From Paraburkholderia diazotrophica (GTDB lineage Bacteria; Pseudomonadota; Gammaproteobacteria; Burkholderiales; Burkholderiaceae): DNA of 64,000 bases. Position 1 is the stretch's first letter. Each line of letters begins with the position of its first letter. Positions 16,276-27,104 of this stretch are shown here, piece by piece. The notes beneath the pieces are model-generated. The model was not told the origin of the DNA and made no database searches. It worked only from the letters and a program-made list of their open reading frames with translations. The position numbers and the translations under genes were made by a program. Location of the stretch: contig NZ_FNYE01000003.1 in the NCBI RefSeq assembly GCF_900108945.1, forward strand, positions 1-64,000. Direction: 5' to 3'.

Positions 16276-17250
16276 ATGCCCCGTCACCCGACGCCCTCCG
16301 CCGCCTCAGAGCCTGCCATCGCCGCCCGCATCACGGCCGCGATGCCGATCCTCACGCCCGTCCACCGGCGCATGGGCGAGTTCGTGCTGGCCAATCAGTT
16401 TCGCGCGGCGACCATGCGTATCGACGAACTGGCGACGGCCGTCGGCGCATCCGTCGCGACGGCGAACCGCTTTTCGCGCGCGCTCGGTTTCGACGGCTAT
16501 CCGGCGTTTCGCGAAGCGCTGGTGCGCGGTTTCGAAGCGACGCTCGCGCCCGTCGAACGCTTGCGCTCGGCGCAGGAGTCGCAGACCAATGGCGACGAAC
16601 TCTTCAGCGCATCGCTCGAACAGGCCGCCACCAATCTCGGCACGACGCGCAACGCGATCGACAGCGCAGCCGCCGAAGCCGCCGTCGAAGCGATCATCGG
16701 CGCGCGGCGCGTGTTCATCCTCGGCTCGGGCGCGAGCGCCTTCCTCGCGAGCCTGATGGAGCACAACCTGCTGCCGTATCACGACAACGTGCAGTCGCTC
16801 GCGCTGATCGGCGGACCGACGCACGCCGCGCGCCGCCTCTTCAACGCGCGCAGCGGCGATCTGGTGATCGCGATCGCGTTCCCGCGCTATGTCGACGACA
16901 CGATCGAGCTTGCGCGCCGTGCCGCCGGCCTTGGCGCCGACGTGCTCGCGTTGACGGACGGCCCGGCGTCGCCGCTCGCGGCGCTGGCCACGCGCTCGCT
17001 CTTCATCCGCGCGGAGCGGCGTCTTGCCGCGACGTCCGAAGCGACCGTGCTCGCGGTGATCGAAGCGCTGTGCGACGCCGTCGCGTATCGCGCGAAGCGT
17101 TCGGCCCAGGCAGCCGCCGACATGACGGCGTTCGTGCTCCCCTGGCTTACCGAAACGTCCGCGATGCAGGCGACCACGAAGACGGCCACGCGGGCAAATG
17201 CGCGGCCGACCCCGCGACCAACCTCTAACCGAGCGAAGAAAAAGCAATGA
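16276..17250 (+). CDS. MurR/RpiR-family transcriptional regulator
   Basis: 324 residues. An N-terminal RpiR helix-turn-helix domain is seen at about 35-85 (RIDELATAVGASVATANRFSR, cut here at 20, then ALGFDGYPAFREAL), and a sugar-isomerase (SIS) ligand domain at about 135-270 (RRVFILGSGASAFLASLMEH, GDLVIAIAFPRYVDDTIELA). A basic, Thr/Ala-rich tail follows. SIS domains of this family usually sense phosphosugars or cell-wall sugars such as N-acetylmuramic-acid phosphate. The gene starts the peptide operon and overlaps the peptidase start by ATGA, so it probably controls itself and the operon. The ligand is unknown. Confidence 0.88.
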   Translation: MPRHPTPSAASEPAIAARITAAMPILTPVHRRMGEFVLANQFRAATMRIDELATAVGASVATANRFSRALGFDGYPAFREALVRGFEATLAPVERLRSAQESQTNGDELFSASLEQAATNLGTTRNAIDSAAAEAAVEAIIGARRVFILGSGASAFLASLMEHNLLPYHDNVQSLALIGGPTHAARRLFNARSGDLVIAIAFPRYVDDTIELARRAAGLGADVLALTDGPASPLAALATRSLFIRAERRLAATSEATVLAVIEALCDAVAYRAKRSAQAAADMTAFVLPWLTETSAMQATTKTATRANARPTPRPTSNRAKKKQ

Positions 17251-18245
17251 CGTCCAAAGCGGTAATCGCGATTCACGGCGGTGCGGGCACGATCGTGCGC
17301 GCGTCGATGGCCCCCGATGCGGAAGCCCGCTATCACGCCGAGTTGCGCGCCGTGCTCGCCGCTGCGCAACGCGTGCTCGCCGACGGCGGCAGCGCGCTCG
17401 ACGCCGTCACGCAAGCCGTGCGGCTGCTCGAAGACTGCCCGCTCTTCAACGCCGGACACGGCGCTGTTTTCACGTCGGCGGGCACGCATGAACTCGACGC
17501 GTCGATCATGGACGGCCGCACGCTGCAAGCGGGCGCCGTATCGTGCGTGAAGCGCGTGCGCAATCCGATCGTCGCCGCACGTCACGTGCTCGAATACAGC
17601 GAGCACGTGATGTTCACAGCCGAGGGCGCAGAAGCCTTCGCGCAAGCCCAGGGCCTCGAGTTCGTCGACCCGTCGTACTTCCACACCGACGCGCGCCATC
17701 GTCAGTGGCAGCTCGCGCGCGACCAGCAGCGCGCGATGCTCGACCACGACGGCGCGACGCTCGCCGCGCAAACGCCAGCGATGCAAGCCAAAGACGATGC
17801 GTTGCCGCACGAGCCGATCGATCCGAACCGGAAGTTCGGCACGGTCGGCGCGGTCGCCGTCGATCTGTACGGCCACGTCGCGGCTGCCACATCGACGGGC
17901 GGCATCACGAACAAGCAGTTGGGCCGCGTCGGCGACGCACCGTTGATCGGCGCCGGCTGCTATGCCGACGACGCCACCTGCGCCGTGTCGACCACAGGCT
18001 CGGGCGAAATGTTCATGCGCATGGTCGCCGCCTACGACGTCGCCGCGCAGATGGCTTATCGCAACGTCTCGCTGGAAGAGGCGGCGAACGATGTCGTGAT
18101 GAACCGCCTGCCGCGCATCGACGGACGCGGCGGCCTGATCGCCGTCGACGCGCACGGCAACGTCGTATTGCCGTTCAACACGGAAGGCATGTATCGCGGC
18201 TATGCGCGCGTCGGCGAAGCGCCCGTTACGGCGATCTACCGCTAG
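17247..18245 (+). CDS. iaaA: Isoaspartyl peptidase / plant-type L-asparaginase
   Basis: 332 residues; N-terminal-nucleophile hydrolase that removes beta-aspartyl residues from peptides. Family marks: AIHGGAGTI at the start, [10 protein letters not shown] and ELDASIMDG near 75-95, and the autocleavage site [11 protein letters not shown] with Thr199 as the predicted nucleophile and first residue of the beta subunit, then [20 protein letters not shown] and STTGSGEMF. Its ATG overlaps the regulator stop (ATGA). In E. coli iaaA is also linked to the gsiABCD importer, supporting a joint role in using peptides with isoaspartyl links. The symbol is by family resemblance. Confidence 0.92.
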   Translation: MTSKAVIAIHGGAGTIVRASMAPDAEARYHAELRAVLAAAQRVLADGGSALDAVTQAVRLLEDCPLFNAGHGAVFTSAGTHELDASIMDGRTLQAGAVSCVKRVRNPIVAARHVLEYSEHVMFTAEGAEAFAQAQGLEFVDPSYFHTDARHRQWQLARDQQRAMLDHDGATLAAQTPAMQAKDDALPHEPIDPNRKFGTVGAVAVDLYGHVAAATSTGGITNKQLGRVGDAPLIGAGCYADDATCAVSTTGSGEMFMRMVAAYDVAAQMAYRNVSLEEAANDVVMNRLPRIDGRGGLIAVDAHGNVVLPFNTEGMYRGYARVGEAPVTAIYR

Positions 18246-18295
18246 ACACAACGTGCCGCATGCCTTCATTGCCACAGACGCCAGGAGAAATCATC

Positions 18296-20197
18296 GTGAC
18301 GAACACGCCGAAACAGCCACGTCCGCTCGATAGCCTGCCGCCGCAACGCGTCGTCGATATCGACCGTTTGACGGTGTCGTTCCGTCGCGGCGAAAGCACG
18401 TTCGACGCAGTGCGCGACCTGTCGCTCACCGTCGATCGCGGCGAGACGCTTGCGATCGTCGGCGAATCGGGTTCGGGCAAATCGGTGACGTCGCTCGCGT
18501 TGATGCGCCTCGTCGAATACGGCGGCGGACGCATCGCAAACGGCAGCATCGCGTTCCGCCGGCGCAACGGCACCGTGCTCGATCTCGCGCAGGCCTCGCA
18601 AGCGACGATGCGCGGCGTTCGCGGCGCGGACATCGCGATGATCTTCCAGGAGCCGATGACGTCGCTCAACCCTGTGTTCGCGGTGGGCGATCAGATCGGC
18701 GAAGCGATCGCGCTGCATCAGAACATGAGCCGCAGCGATGCGCACGCGGAAACATTGCGTCTGCTCGATCTCGTGCGCATTCCCGAAGCGCGCCGCGTGG
18801 CCGCGCGTTATCCGCATCAACTGTCGGGCGGCATGCGGCAGCGCGTGATGATCGCGATGGCGCTGTCGTGCAAGCCGTCGCTGCTGATCGCCGACGAGCC
18901 GACCACGGCGCTCGACGTGACCATCCAGGCGCAAATCCTTCAATTGATACGCGGCCTGCAGGACGAGATGAACATGGGCGTGATTTTCATCACGCACGAC
19001 ATGGGCGTCGTTGCTGAAGTGGCGGATCGCGTGCTCGTGATGTATCGCGGCGAGAAAGTGGAAGAAGGCGAATCGGGCGCGCTCTTCGCCGCGCCCGCGC
19101 ATCCTTATACGAGGGCGCTGCTCGCCGCCGTGCCGAAGCTCGGCTCGATGCAGGGCACGAATGCGCCCGCGAAGTTTCCGTTGCTCACGCTCGATGGCGA
19201 GCATGCGCAGCCTTCGAGCGAAGCACGCGCCGCGCAAGCCGAAGCCACGCAGAAGCAAACTGCACAGCCGATACTCCGCGTACGCGATCTCGTCACGCGC
19301 TTTCCGGTGCGCAGCGGACTGTTCGGCAAGCTGACGGGCCGCGTGCATGCCGTCGAGCGCGTCAGCTTCGATCTGCATGCGGGCGAAACGCTCGCGCTCG
19401 TCGGCGAATCGGGTTGCGGCAAGTCGACGACGGGACGCTCGCTGCTGCGTCTCGTCGAAAGCCAGAGCGGCAGCATCGAATTCGACGGCAACGACATCAG
19501 CTCGCTCAACGGCCCTTCGTTGCAGGCGTTGCGGCGCGATATCCAGTTCATCTTCCAGGACCCGTTCGCGTCGCTCAATCCGCGTCTGACGGTCGGCTTC
19601 TCGATCATGGAGCCGCTGCTCGTGCACAACGTCGCGAGCGGCAAGGCGGCTCAAGACCGCGTCGCGTGGCTGCTCGACAAGGTCGGCCTGCCCGCCGATG
19701 CCGCGCGCCGTTATCCGCACGAATTCTCCGGCGGCCAGCGTCAGCGCATCGCGATTGCGCGCGCGCTCGCGCTCAATCCAAAAGTCGTGATCGCGGATGA
19801 ATCGGTGTCGGCGCTCGATGTTTCCGTGCAGGCGCAGATCGTCAATCTGATGCTCGATCTGCAGCGCGAATTGGGTGTGGCGTATCTGTTCATCTCGCAC
19901 GACATGGCTGTTGTCGAGCGCGTCAGTCATCGCGTCGCGGTGATGTATCTCGGGCAGATCGTCGAGATCGGCCCGCGCCGCGCGGTGTTCGAATCGCCGC
20001 AGCATCCGTACACGAAGAAGCTGATGGGCGCCGTGCCCGTCGCCGATCCGGCGCGCCGCCACGCGAAGCGCATGCTCGCTGCCGACGAACTGCCGAGCCC
20101 GATTCGCACACTCGACGACGAACCCATTGTCGCGCCGCTCGTCGCCGTCGGGCCGGATCATTTCGTAGCCGCGCATCGGATCGGCGGCGCTTACTAG
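18296..20197 (+). CDS. gsiA: GsiA-type ABC transporter ATPase, two fused ATP-binding domains
   Basis: 633 residues starting at GTG 18296, chosen because AGGAG lies 8 nt upstream and the frame before it overlaps the peptidase gene. Two complete ABC cassettes: Walker A GESGSGKS (about 56) with signature LSGGMRQR, and Walker A GESGCGKS (about 370) with signature FSGGQRQR; both have Walker B ending in DEPTTALD or DESVSALD. Each half ends with the oligopeptide-binding C-terminal motif region ([24 protein letters not shown]). It powers import by the two permeases downstream. Substrate: dipeptides or glutathione-like peptides. Confidence 0.93.
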   Translation: MTNTPKQPRPLDSLPPQRVVDIDRLTVSFRRGESTFDAVRDLSLTVDRGETLAIVGESGSGKSVTSLALMRLVEYGGGRIANGSIAFRRRNGTVLDLAQASQATMRGVRGADIAMIFQEPMTSLNPVFAVGDQIGEAIALHQNMSRSDAHAETLRLLDLVRIPEARRVAARYPHQLSGGMRQRVMIAMALSCKPSLLIADEPTTALDVTIQAQILQLIRGLQDEMNMGVIFITHDMGVVAEVADRVLVMYRGEKVEEGESGALFAAPAHPYTRALLAAVPKLGSMQGTNAPAKFPLLTLDGEHAQPSSEARAAQAEATQKQTAQPILRVRDLVTRFPVRSGLFGKLTGRVHAVERVSFDLHAGETLALVGESGCGKSTTGRSLLRLVESQSGSIEFDGNDISSLNGPSLQALRRDIQFIFQDPFASLNPRLTVGFSIMEPLLVHNVASGKAAQDRVAWLLDKVGLPADAARRYPHEFSGGQRQRIAIARALALNPKVVIADESVSALDVSVQAQIVNLMLDLQRELGVAYLFISHDMAVVERVSHRVAVMYLGQIVEIGPRRAVFESPQHPYTKKLMGAVPVADPARRHAKRMLAADELPSPIRTLDDEPIVAPLVAVGPDHFVAAHRIGGAY

Positions 20198-20309
20198 CTT
20201 TTCGATCGGGCAGGCAAGGCCCATCGCGCATTACCGGCAGCACACAGAAGCCGCGCGGACCAGCGGCATGACAACAAGCAGTTCCTTTGCTCAGTGGAGT
20301 TCAGAACCG

Positions 20310-21872
20310 ATGACTACGCCCTCGATGTTTCAACCGTTGCGCCTGCGTTCGCTCGTGACGAGCGGCGCGCTGGTCTTTGCGATGCTCGCGTCCGGTGCCG
20401 CTCATGCGGCGCAGACGGCCGTGATGGCCGTCGACTCGACGTTCACGACGCTCGATCCTTACGACGCGAACGACACGCTCTCGCAAGCCGTTTCGAAGTC
20501 CTTCTACCAGGGCCTGTTCGGCTTCGACAAGGACATGAAGCTCGTCAACGTGCTCGCGACGAGCTACGAAGCAAGCCCCGACGCGCGCGTCTACACGTTC
20601 AAGCTGCGCCAGGGCGTGAAGTTCCAGGACGGCACCGACTTCAACGCGGCCGCCGTGAAGGCCACGTTCGACCGCATCACCGATCCGGCGAACAAGCTGA
20701 AGCGCTACAACATGTTCAGCCGCATCGAAAAGACGGAAGTGATCGATCCGTACACGGTGAAGATCACGCTGAAGGCGCCGTTCTCGGCGTTCGTCAACGT
20801 GCTCGCGCATCCGTCGGCCGTGATGATGTCTCCCGACGCGATCAGGAAGTATGGCAAGGACATCGCGTTCCATCCCGTCGGCACCGGGCCGTTCGAGCTG
20901 GTGAAGTGGGACCCCGCCGGCGATCTGACCGTGAAGAAATTTGCTGGCTACTGGAAGAAGGGCTATCCGAAGATCGACGAAATCGACTGGAAGCCCGTCG
21001 TCGACAACAACACGCGCGCCGCGCTCGTGCGCACGGGCGAAGCGGACTTCGCGTTCCGCATTCCGTTCGAGCAGGCAGCGACGCTGCAGTCGAGCCCGAA
21101 GGTCGACATCATCGCGACGCCGTCGATCATCAACCGCTACGTCAGCCTGAACACGACGAAGAAACCGTTCGACAACCCGAAGGTGCGTGAAGCGCTCAAC
21201 TACGCGATCAACAAGGAAGCGCTCGCGAAGGTCGCGTTCTCCGGTTATGCGGTGCCCGCCGACGGCGTGATTCCCGAAGGCGTCGACTACGCGACGAAGC
21301 TCGGCCCGTGGCCGTATGACCCGGCAAAAGCGCGCGCGCTGCTGAAGGAAGCGGGCTACCCGAACGGCTTCGAGACGACGCTCTGGTCGGCGTACAACAA
21401 CTCGACGTCGCAAAAGACGATCCAGTTCGTGCAGCAGCAGCTCGCGCAAGTCGGCGTGAAGGCGAGCGTCGAGGCGCTCGAAGCAGGCCAGCGCGTCGCG
21501 AAGGTGGAAAGCGCGCAAGACCCGGCGACGGCGCCCGTGCGCATGTACTACATCGGCTGGTCGTCGTCGACGGGCGAAGCGGATTGGGGCATCACGCCGC
21601 TGCTCGCGTCGTCGTCGTTCCCGCCGAAGCTCGTGAACACGGCTTACTACAAGAACGATACCGTCGACAGCGATCTGTCGAAGGCACTCGAAACGACGGA
21701 CCGCACGCAGAAGGCCGCGCTCTACGGCGACGCGCAAAAGCGCATCTGGACCGACGCGCCGTGGATCTTCCTCGTCAAGGAGAAGATCGTCTACGCGCGC
21801 AGCAAGCGTCTGTCGGGCGCGTATGTCGCGCCGGACGGCTCGTTCAACTTCGATGAAATCGCAGTGAAGTAA
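20310..21872 (+). CDS. gsiB: GsiB-type periplasmic peptide-binding protein
   Basis: About 520 residues from ATG 20310; an upstream ATG at 20268 would add 14 residues before the leader. A signal peptide ends GAAHAAQ. The body is a family-5 solute-binding protein: [52 protein letters not shown], and [19 protein letters not shown]. It captures peptides for the GsiC/GsiD channel. A strong hairpin follows the stop (21880-21915), consistent with the usual excess of binding protein over permease. Confidence 0.92.
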   Translation: MTTPSMFQPLRLRSLVTSGALVFAMLASGAAHAAQTAVMAVDSTFTTLDPYDANDTLSQAVSKSFYQGLFGFDKDMKLVNVLATSYEASPDARVYTFKLRQGVKFQDGTDFNAAAVKATFDRITDPANKLKRYNMFSRIEKTEVIDPYTVKITLKAPFSAFVNVLAHPSAVMMSPDAIRKYGKDIAFHPVGTGPFELVKWDPAGDLTVKKFAGYWKKGYPKIDEIDWKPVVDNNTRAALVRTGEADFAFRIPFEQAATLQSSPKVDIIATPSIINRYVSLNTTKKPFDNPKVREALNYAINKEALAKVAFSGYAVPADGVIPEGVDYATKLGPWPYDPAKARALLKEAGYPNGFETTLWSAYNNSTSQKTIQFVQQQLAQVGVKASVEALEAGQRVAKVESAQDPATAPVRMYYIGWSSSTGEADWGITPLLASSSFPPKLVNTAYYKNDTVDSDLSKALETTDRTQKAALYGDAQKRIWTDAPWIFLVKEKIVYARSKRLSGAYVAPDGSFNFDEIAVK

Positions 21873-21879
21873 GCGCGCA

Positions 21880-21915
21880 ATGCCCGTTCCGAAGCGCGCG
21901 TTTCGGGACGGGCAT
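21880..21915 (+). terminator. Intra-operon hairpin after the binding-protein gene
   Basis: 14-base arms (starting ATGCCCGTTCC and ending GGGACGGGCAT) pair with one mismatch around an 8-base GC loop, 7 nt after the gsiB stop and 45 nt before gsiC. No T-run follows. Likely an mRNA-stabilising or partial-termination element. Confidence 0.55.
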
Positions 21916-21959
21916 GTTCGCTTCACGCCGCGCATGCTCTTCGATAGCGGATCGCTCTC

Positions 21960-22880
21960 ATGCTGAACTTTCTCGTCAAACGCCTGCTGGGCCTGCTGCC
22001 GACACTCGTGATCGTCGCCGGCCTCGTGTTCCTGTTCGTGCACCTGCTGCCCGGCGATCCCGCGCGGCTCGCGGCCGGCCCCGAAGCCGACGATGCAACG
22101 GTCGCGCTCGTGCGCGCCGATCTCGGCCTCGACAAGCCGATGCCGCAGCAGTTCGCGAACTTCTTCGTGCGCATCGCGCATGGCGACTTCGGCACGTCGA
22201 CACGCAGCAAGCGCCCCGTCGCCGCGGAGATCGGCGAGCGCTTCATGCCGACGCTGATGCTGACGCTCGTCAGCATGGTGTGGGCCGTGATCTTCGGCAT
22301 GGCGATCGGCATCGTGTCGGCCGTGTGGCGCAACAAGTGGCCAGACCGGCTCGGCATGACGCTCGCCGTGTCGGGCATTTCGTTCCCCGCGTTCGCGTTC
22401 GGCATGCTGCTGATGGAAGTGTTCTCAGTGCAGCTCGGCTGGCTGCCCATCGTCGGCGACGGGTCGTGGCGCAGCTATGTGCTGCCGTCGATTACGCTCG
22501 GCGCGGCCGTCGCCGCCGTGATGGCGCGCTTCACGCGCGCATCGTTCGTCGAGGTGCTGAACGAAGACTACGTGAGGACGGCACGTGCGAAAGGCGTCGC
22601 GGAGCAATGGGTCGTTATCAAGCATTGCCTGCGCAACGCGATGATTCCCGTCGTCACGATGATGGGCTTGCAGTTCGGCTTTCTGCTCGGCGGCTCGATC
22701 GTCGTCGAAGTGGTGTTCAACTGGCCGGGCATGGGACGCCTGCTGGTAGACGCCGTCGCGATGCGCGACTATCCCGTGATTCAGGCCGAAGTGCTGCTGT
22801 TCTCGCTGGAATTCATCGTCATCAATCTGGTCGTGGACGTGCTGTATGCCGTCATCAATCCGACCATTCGTTTCAAGTGA
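21960..22880 (+). CDS. gsiC: GsiC-type ABC transporter permease
   Basis: 306 residues. DppB/OppB-type permease: N-terminal membrane segment ([18 protein letters not shown]), [23 protein letters not shown], and the EAA-loop region [20 protein letters not shown], then [20 protein letters not shown]. About six membrane segments are visible. It forms half of the peptide channel with the following permease. It begins 44 nt after the gsiB hairpin. Confidence 0.92.
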   Translation: MLNFLVKRLLGLLPTLVIVAGLVFLFVHLLPGDPARLAAGPEADDATVALVRADLGLDKPMPQQFANFFVRIAHGDFGTSTRSKRPVAAEIGERFMPTLMLTLVSMVWAVIFGMAIGIVSAVWRNKWPDRLGMTLAVSGISFPAFAFGMLLMEVFSVQLGWLPIVGDGSWRSYVLPSITLGAAVAAVMARFTRASFVEVLNEDYVRTARAKGVAEQWVVIKHCLRNAMIPVVTMMGLQFGFLLGGSIVVEVVFNWPGMGRLLVDAVAMRDYPVIQAEVLLFSLEFIVINLVVDVLYAVINPTIRFK

Positions 22881-22887
22881 GGCACGC

Positions 22888-23793
22888 ATGAGCACGACCG
22901 CCGACAACACACGCGCCGTCGCATCCCCTCACGGCGAGCGTGCGATCCGCACGCCGTGGAGCGAGTTCTGGCGCAAGTTCCGCAAGCAGCATGTCGCTCT
23001 CGCGGCGGGCGTGTTCGTGCTGCTGCTCGTCGCCGTTTCGATTGCGGGGCCGCACATCGTGCCGTTCGACCCCGAAAACTATTTCGACTATGACGCGCTG
23101 AACGCAGGGCCATCCGCTGCGCACTGGTTCGGCGTCGACTCGCTGGGCCGCGATATCTTCAGCCGCATCGTCGCGGGCACGCGCATCTCGCTGGCGGCGG
23201 GGTTTGTTTCGGTGGCGATCGGCGCGATCGTCGGCACGTTGTTCGGCCTGCTTGCGGGCTATTACGAAGGTTGGTGGGACCGCATCACGATGCGCGTCGC
23301 CGATGTGCTGTTCGCGTTCCCGGGCATCCTGCTCGCAATCGGCATCGTCGCGATTCTCGGCAACGGGATGATCAACGTGATCTGCGCGGTGGCCGTGTTC
23401 AGCATCCCCGCGTTCGCACGGCTCGTGCGCGGCAATACGCTGATGCTCAAGCACCTGACGTATGTCGAAGCGGCGCGCAGCATCGGCGCATCGGACTGGA
23501 CGATCATCATGCGGCACATTCTGCCGGGTACGATCTCGTCCGTGATCGTGTATCTGACGATGCGCATCGGCACGTCGATCATCACGGCCGCGAGCCTGTC
23601 GTTTCTCGGACTCGGCGCGCAGCCGCCGACGCCCGAGTGGGGCGCGATGCTCAACGAAGCGCGCGCCGACATGGTCACGGCGCCGCATATCGCGCTCTTC
23701 CCGAGTCTCGCGATTTTCCTGACGGTGCTGGCGTTCAACCTGCTCGGCGATGGCTTGCGCGACGCGCTTGATCCGAAGCTGGACCGGCCATGA
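22888..23793 (+). CDS. gsiD: GsiD-type ABC transporter permease
   Basis: 301 residues from ATG 22888, 7 nt after gsiC; an earlier in-frame start at 22846 overlaps gsiC and is rejected. DppC/OppC-type features: [20 protein letters not shown] membrane segment, [58 protein letters not shown] (EAA loop) and [20 protein letters not shown]. Partner of GsiC. Its TGA stop overlaps the ATG of the P1 peptidase (ATGA). Confidence 0.92.
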   Translation: MSTTADNTRAVASPHGERAIRTPWSEFWRKFRKQHVALAAGVFVLLLVAVSIAGPHIVPFDPENYFDYDALNAGPSAAHWFGVDSLGRDIFSRIVAGTRISLAAGFVSVAIGAIVGTLFGLLAGYYEGWWDRITMRVADVLFAFPGILLAIGIVAILGNGMINVICAVAVFSIPAFARLVRGNTLMLKHLTYVEAARSIGASDWTIIMRHILPGTISSVIVYLTMRIGTSIITAASLSFLGLGAQPPTPEWGAMLNEARADMVTAPHIALFPSLAIFLTVLAFNLLGDGLRDALDPKLDRP

Positions 23794-24872
23794 ACGCGCC
23801 GCAGATTCCGCACATGCAGCATATCGGCGTGCTGCCTTCGGGCACGCTTGGCACGATCGCCGATGTGTCCGGTGTGACCGTCGGTCATTGCACGCTCGAT
23901 CAAGACGCGATCCAGACGGGCGTGACCGTGATCCGCGCGCATCGCGACGATCCGTATCGTCACAAGGTGCCTGCTGCCGCGAGCGTGATCAACGGCTTCG
24001 GCAAGAGCATCGGCCTCGTGCAGATCGACGAGCTCGGTGTGCTCGAAACACCGATCGCGCTGACCAACACGTTCGGTGTCGCCGCCGTCGCGCAGGCGCA
24101 GATTCGCGCCGCTATCGCGAGCAATCCGCAGATCGGGCGCGGGTGGCCGACCGTCAATCCGCTCGTGTTCGAATGCAACGACGGGTATCTCAACGACATT
24201 CAGGCGCCCGCGATTGAGCCGACGCACTACGCACAGGCGCTCGATGCAGCGGCCGCTTCGTTCGAACGCGGCTCGGTCGGCGCGGGGCGCGGCATGTCGT
24301 GCTTCGATTTCAAAGGCGGGATCGGCTCTTCCTCGCGCCTGGTTAGCGCGGCCGGCCACGACTTCACGGTCGGGGCATTGGTGCTTGCGAACTTCGGCCG
24401 TCTGCCGATGCTGACCATCGACGGCGTGCCTGTTGGCCGCGAACTCGCACTTGCGCTGCGCAAGCAGGCGGCACTCGCGGCTACAACGAAGCCCGAGCAA
24501 GGCTCGATCATCATGATCGTCGCCACCGATGCGCCACTCGACTCGCGCCAGCTCAAGCGTCTTTCGATGCGCGCCGCCGCCGGTCTCGCGCGCACGGGCT
24601 CGGTCTACGGACACGGCAGCGGCGACATCGCGCTCGCGTTCTCGACGGCCTGGACCGTCGCGCATGAAGGCGATTACATCGCGACGCCGCCGCTCCTCAA
24701 CGATGCGCGCCTCGATCCGCTGTTCCATGCGTGCGCCGATAGCGTCGAGCAGGCGATCGTCGATGCGCTATGGTCCGCTACGTCGGTCACGGGTCGCGAC
24801 GGCCACACACGTCTGTCGCTGCATGACGCAGTGCCCGATCTAGAACAACGTCTCAAGCAACGCAACGCATGA
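23790..24872 (+). CDS. P1-family (DmpA-like) aminopeptidase
   Basis: 360 residues. Autoprocessing Ntn-type hydrolase of the DmpA/BapA family. [19 protein letters not shown] at the start, [40 protein letters not shown], and the processing site [15 protein letters not shown] where cleavage before Ser239 would expose the nucleophile. Known members release N-terminal D-amino acids or beta-amino acids from short peptides. Overlaps gsiD and the next gene by ATGA, so it is produced with the importer. No signal peptide, so it should act on imported peptides in the cytoplasm. Confidence 0.9.
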   Translation: MNAPQIPHMQHIGVLPSGTLGTIADVSGVTVGHCTLDQDAIQTGVTVIRAHRDDPYRHKVPAAASVINGFGKSIGLVQIDELGVLETPIALTNTFGVAAVAQAQIRAAIASNPQIGRGWPTVNPLVFECNDGYLNDIQAPAIEPTHYAQALDAAAASFERGSVGAGRGMSCFDFKGGIGSSSRLVSAAGHDFTVGALVLANFGRLPMLTIDGVPVGRELALALRKQAALAATTKPEQGSIIMIVATDAPLDSRQLKRLSMRAAAGLARTGSVYGHGSGDIALAFSTAWTVAHEGDYIATPPLLNDARLDPLFHACADSVEQAIVDALWSATSVTGRDGHTRLSLHDAVPDLEQRLKQRNA

Positions 24873-25693
24873 AAGTCCTGATCTCCGTCGATATAGAAGG
24901 CGTCGCGGGCGTCGTCAATCCCGAGCAGACGCGCGCCGGCAACAGCGAATACGAGCGCGCCCGCCGCTGGATGACGCTCGAAGCCAACGCGGCAATCGAA
25001 GGCGCGTTCGCGGGCGGCGCCACGCACGTGTGGGTCAACGACTCGCACGGCGGCTTTCGCAATCTGCTGCCCGACATGCTCGATGCGCGCGCGAACGTGA
25101 TACTCGGCAAGCCGCGCACGCTCGGCATGACGGCGGGCCTCGAATACGGTCCGCAACTCGTGTTCATGATCGGCTATCACGCGATGGCGCAAAGCCGCGG
25201 CGTGCTCGCTCACACGATCAACAGCTTTGCATTCACGCATGTGAAGATGAACGGTCGCGAGGTGGGCGAAGCGGGACTCTACGGCGCGCTCGCAAGCGAA
25301 TACGGCGCGCGCGTCGCGCTGCTTTCCGGCGACGATGTATTCGCCGAAGAAACGAAGCCGTTGTTTCCCGAGGCGACGTTCGTGGTCACGAAGCACGCGA
25401 CGGGTTACGCAAGCGGCTCGACGCTGACGCCGGAGCGTGCGTGCATCGCGATCAGGCAAGCAGCCACAGATGTCGTCGCGAGCCATGCAGGCCGCGACGC
25501 CTTGCAACGCGCAACGCCCCAGCCCGTCGATATCGAACTGCGCGTGCAAACCACTGCGCTCGCGGATCTGTTCGGTCAGATGCCGTCGCTGGAACGCGTG
25601 GACGGCGTCACACTGCGCTTTTCGACACCATCCGTCGAGCACGCTGTGCGCACGCTGAACTGTCTGTCAGCGATGTCGTTCATGTTGCGTTGA
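24869..25693 (+). CDS. M55-family D-aminopeptidase (DppA-like)
   Basis: 274 residues. Zinc peptidase of the DppA family: [14 protein letters not shown] at the N-terminus supplies the metal ligands Asp8 and Glu10; VNDSHGGFRNLLPDML and FMIGYHAMAQSRGVLAHT supply His ligands; HVKMNGREVGEAGLYGALA follows. Bacillus DppA hydrolyses D-Ala-containing peptides. Its ATG overlaps the P1 peptidase stop. It is the last gene of the + strand operon. With the isoaspartyl and P1 peptidases it makes a trio specialised for non-standard peptide bonds. Confidence 0.92.
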   Translation: MKVLISVDIEGVAGVVNPEQTRAGNSEYERARRWMTLEANAAIEGAFAGGATHVWVNDSHGGFRNLLPDMLDARANVILGKPRTLGMTAGLEYGPQLVFMIGYHAMAQSRGVLAHTINSFAFTHVKMNGREVGEAGLYGALASEYGARVALLSGDDVFAEETKPLFPEATFVVTKHATGYASGSTLTPERACIAIRQAATDVVASHAGRDALQRATPQPVDIELRVQTTALADLFGQMPSLERVDGVTLRFSTPSVEHAVRTLNCLSAMSFMLR

Positions 25694-25741
25694 AATCAGC
25701 GCTGACAGCAGTGCTGGCACGACGCGGCTGCGCGACTCACT

Positions 25742-26479
25742 TCACGCGGTACGCACCGGCGTCTGCGTGTCGATGCCGAGAATCGTATCGGCGTCGGCGC
25801 GCGCGTTTTCGAGCTGCACGAGACTTGCCTGGCGCGCGGCGAGCGGGTCGCGGTTCTCGATCGCCGTGAAAATCGCTTTATGGCGCGGCAGCGACAGCGC
25901 ATACGTGTCGGGATGGCGGCTCGTCAGCTTGATCGATTCCGACAGCGCCAGCGACATCATGTTGCCGATATAGCCGAGCATGTCGTTGTGCGTCGCAGCC
26001 ATGATCGCGCGATGAAATTCGAGGTCCGGCTCGAGCAGATCGCCGGCCGTTTGCGCGCGTTCCATGCGCTCATATGCGCAGCCGATGCGCGCGAGGTCTT
26101 CGTCGGTTGCCGCCGTTGCGGCGAGCGCGGCCGCTGCCGGTTCGATGATCCGGCGCACCGTCATCAGCGACTGAAAGAACTCGCCTTCGGGGATGCTGTT
26201 GAGCGTCCAGTAGAGCACGTCGGGGTCGAGCATGTGCCACTCTTCACGCGGCCGCACGACGCTGCCCACGCGCGGCTTCGAAATCACGAGGCCCTTTGCC
26301 ACGAGCACGCGCGTCGCTTCGCGCAGCACGGGGCGGCTCACGCCGTATTTTTCGCAGAGCGTCGCCTCGGCGGGCAACCGTTCGCCCGGCAGCAGCCGGC
26401 CGCTGACGATCTCAATACCGAGCTCCTGCACGATCCGCGCATGCAGGCTTTTGCGTTTCTGAAGATGCCGGTAGTCCAT
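25742..26479 (-). CDS. FadR/GntR-family transcriptional regulator
   Basis: 245 residues. N-terminal winged helix of GntR type (ARIVQELGIEIVSGRLLPGE, then RLPAEATLCEKYGVSRPVLR and EATRVLVAKGLV) and a C-terminal FCD ligand domain (LMTVRRIIEPAAAALAA, DLEFHRAIMAATHNDMLGYI, HKAIFTAIENRD) with the Asp/His metal-type residues of that domain. It is convergent with the peptide operon and has no divergent metabolic partner, so its regulon is not evident from context. Confidence 0.9.
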   Translation of the reverse strand: MDYRHLQKRKSLHARIVQELGIEIVSGRLLPGERLPAEATLCEKYGVSRPVLREATRVLVAKGLVISKPRVGSVVRPREEWHMLDPDVLYWTLNSIPEGEFFQSLMTVRRIIEPAAAALAATAATDEDLARIGCAYERMERAQTAGDLLEPDLEFHRAIMAATHNDMLGYIGNMMSLALSESIKLTSRHPDTYALSLPRHKAIFTAIENRDPLAARQASLVQLENARADADTILGIDTQTPVRTA

Positions 26480-26828
26480 GATCTATTTGTTTTAACCGTG
26501 CGTATGCGGATGGCCGGACCGATCCCGTTGCGGCGCGCCATCGATCAGGCTCGCGCGATCGCTCCGTATGGGCCATGCAAGCATAGCATGGGGGACACGC
26601 GCCACCTTCTGCTTCAACGATGTCTGCGCGGCGCGCGTCATGTCGATCGGCTCATATCGTCACGTGTACGACCAATGGGGTTGGGTTCATTTTTTGCTTG
26701 ATCGTCATCGGACGGGCTGCTTTGCTCGAATCGAACGCGAGCGGCGCCGGCGGCCACCCTCGAACCGAACGACAAGAGGCGTGATCAGAGAAGCAACAAG
26801 CGCATTCACCTCGACACGGACCACGGCA
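26480..26828. other. Gap upstream of the FadR-type regulator
   Basis: 349 bases. It must contain the regulator's promoter (- strand) and that of the small exported protein (+ strand). I see no further gene, strong repeat or terminator in it. Confidence 0.5.
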
Positions 26829-27089
26829 ATGAAGCTGAAATCACTAGCCTTCCTTGTTGCATGCGTGGCGGCGGCGAACGTCGGCACGGCCGCCACGCGC
26901 GACGAACAGACCAGGGCCTGCAAGCACGACGCGATCAAGTTCTGCGCGATCCACATCCCGAACAGGCAGAAGATCGAAGCGTGCATGAAGGCCCACTACG
27001 ACAAGCTGTCGCCGCAATGCCAGGCGATGTTCGACGCCCCCGACGATGACGACCCGCCCTCTAACCAGGCGGGCTCCGACGGGTCTTAG
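26829..27089 (+). CDS. Small exported Cys-rich protein (Cys-rich-FGFR-like repeat)
   Basis: 86 residues from ATG 26829. A signal peptide (KSLAFLVACVAAANVGTAA) is followed by one module with four spaced Cys: CKHDAIKFC, then QKIEACMKAHYDKLSPQC. This is the C-x6-8-C / C-L-or-M-x-x-H / LSxxC pattern of the Cys-rich FGFR-type repeat found in small exported proteobacterial proteins. An acidic tail (DDDDPP) ends it. Function unknown; probably two disulfides in the periplasm. Confidence 0.72.
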   Translation: MKLKSLAFLVACVAAANVGTAATRDEQTRACKHDAIKFCAIHIPNRQKIEACMKAHYDKLSPQCQAMFDAPDDDDPPSNQAGSDGS

Positions 27090-27104
27090 CCGGTCGAGCC
27101 GGTT

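Noticed and set aside
18266..20224. A 652-codon open frame on the - strand
   Set aside because: Opposite gsiA; composition is His/Arg/Ala-rich without motifs, so a shadow of the real gene's codon bias.
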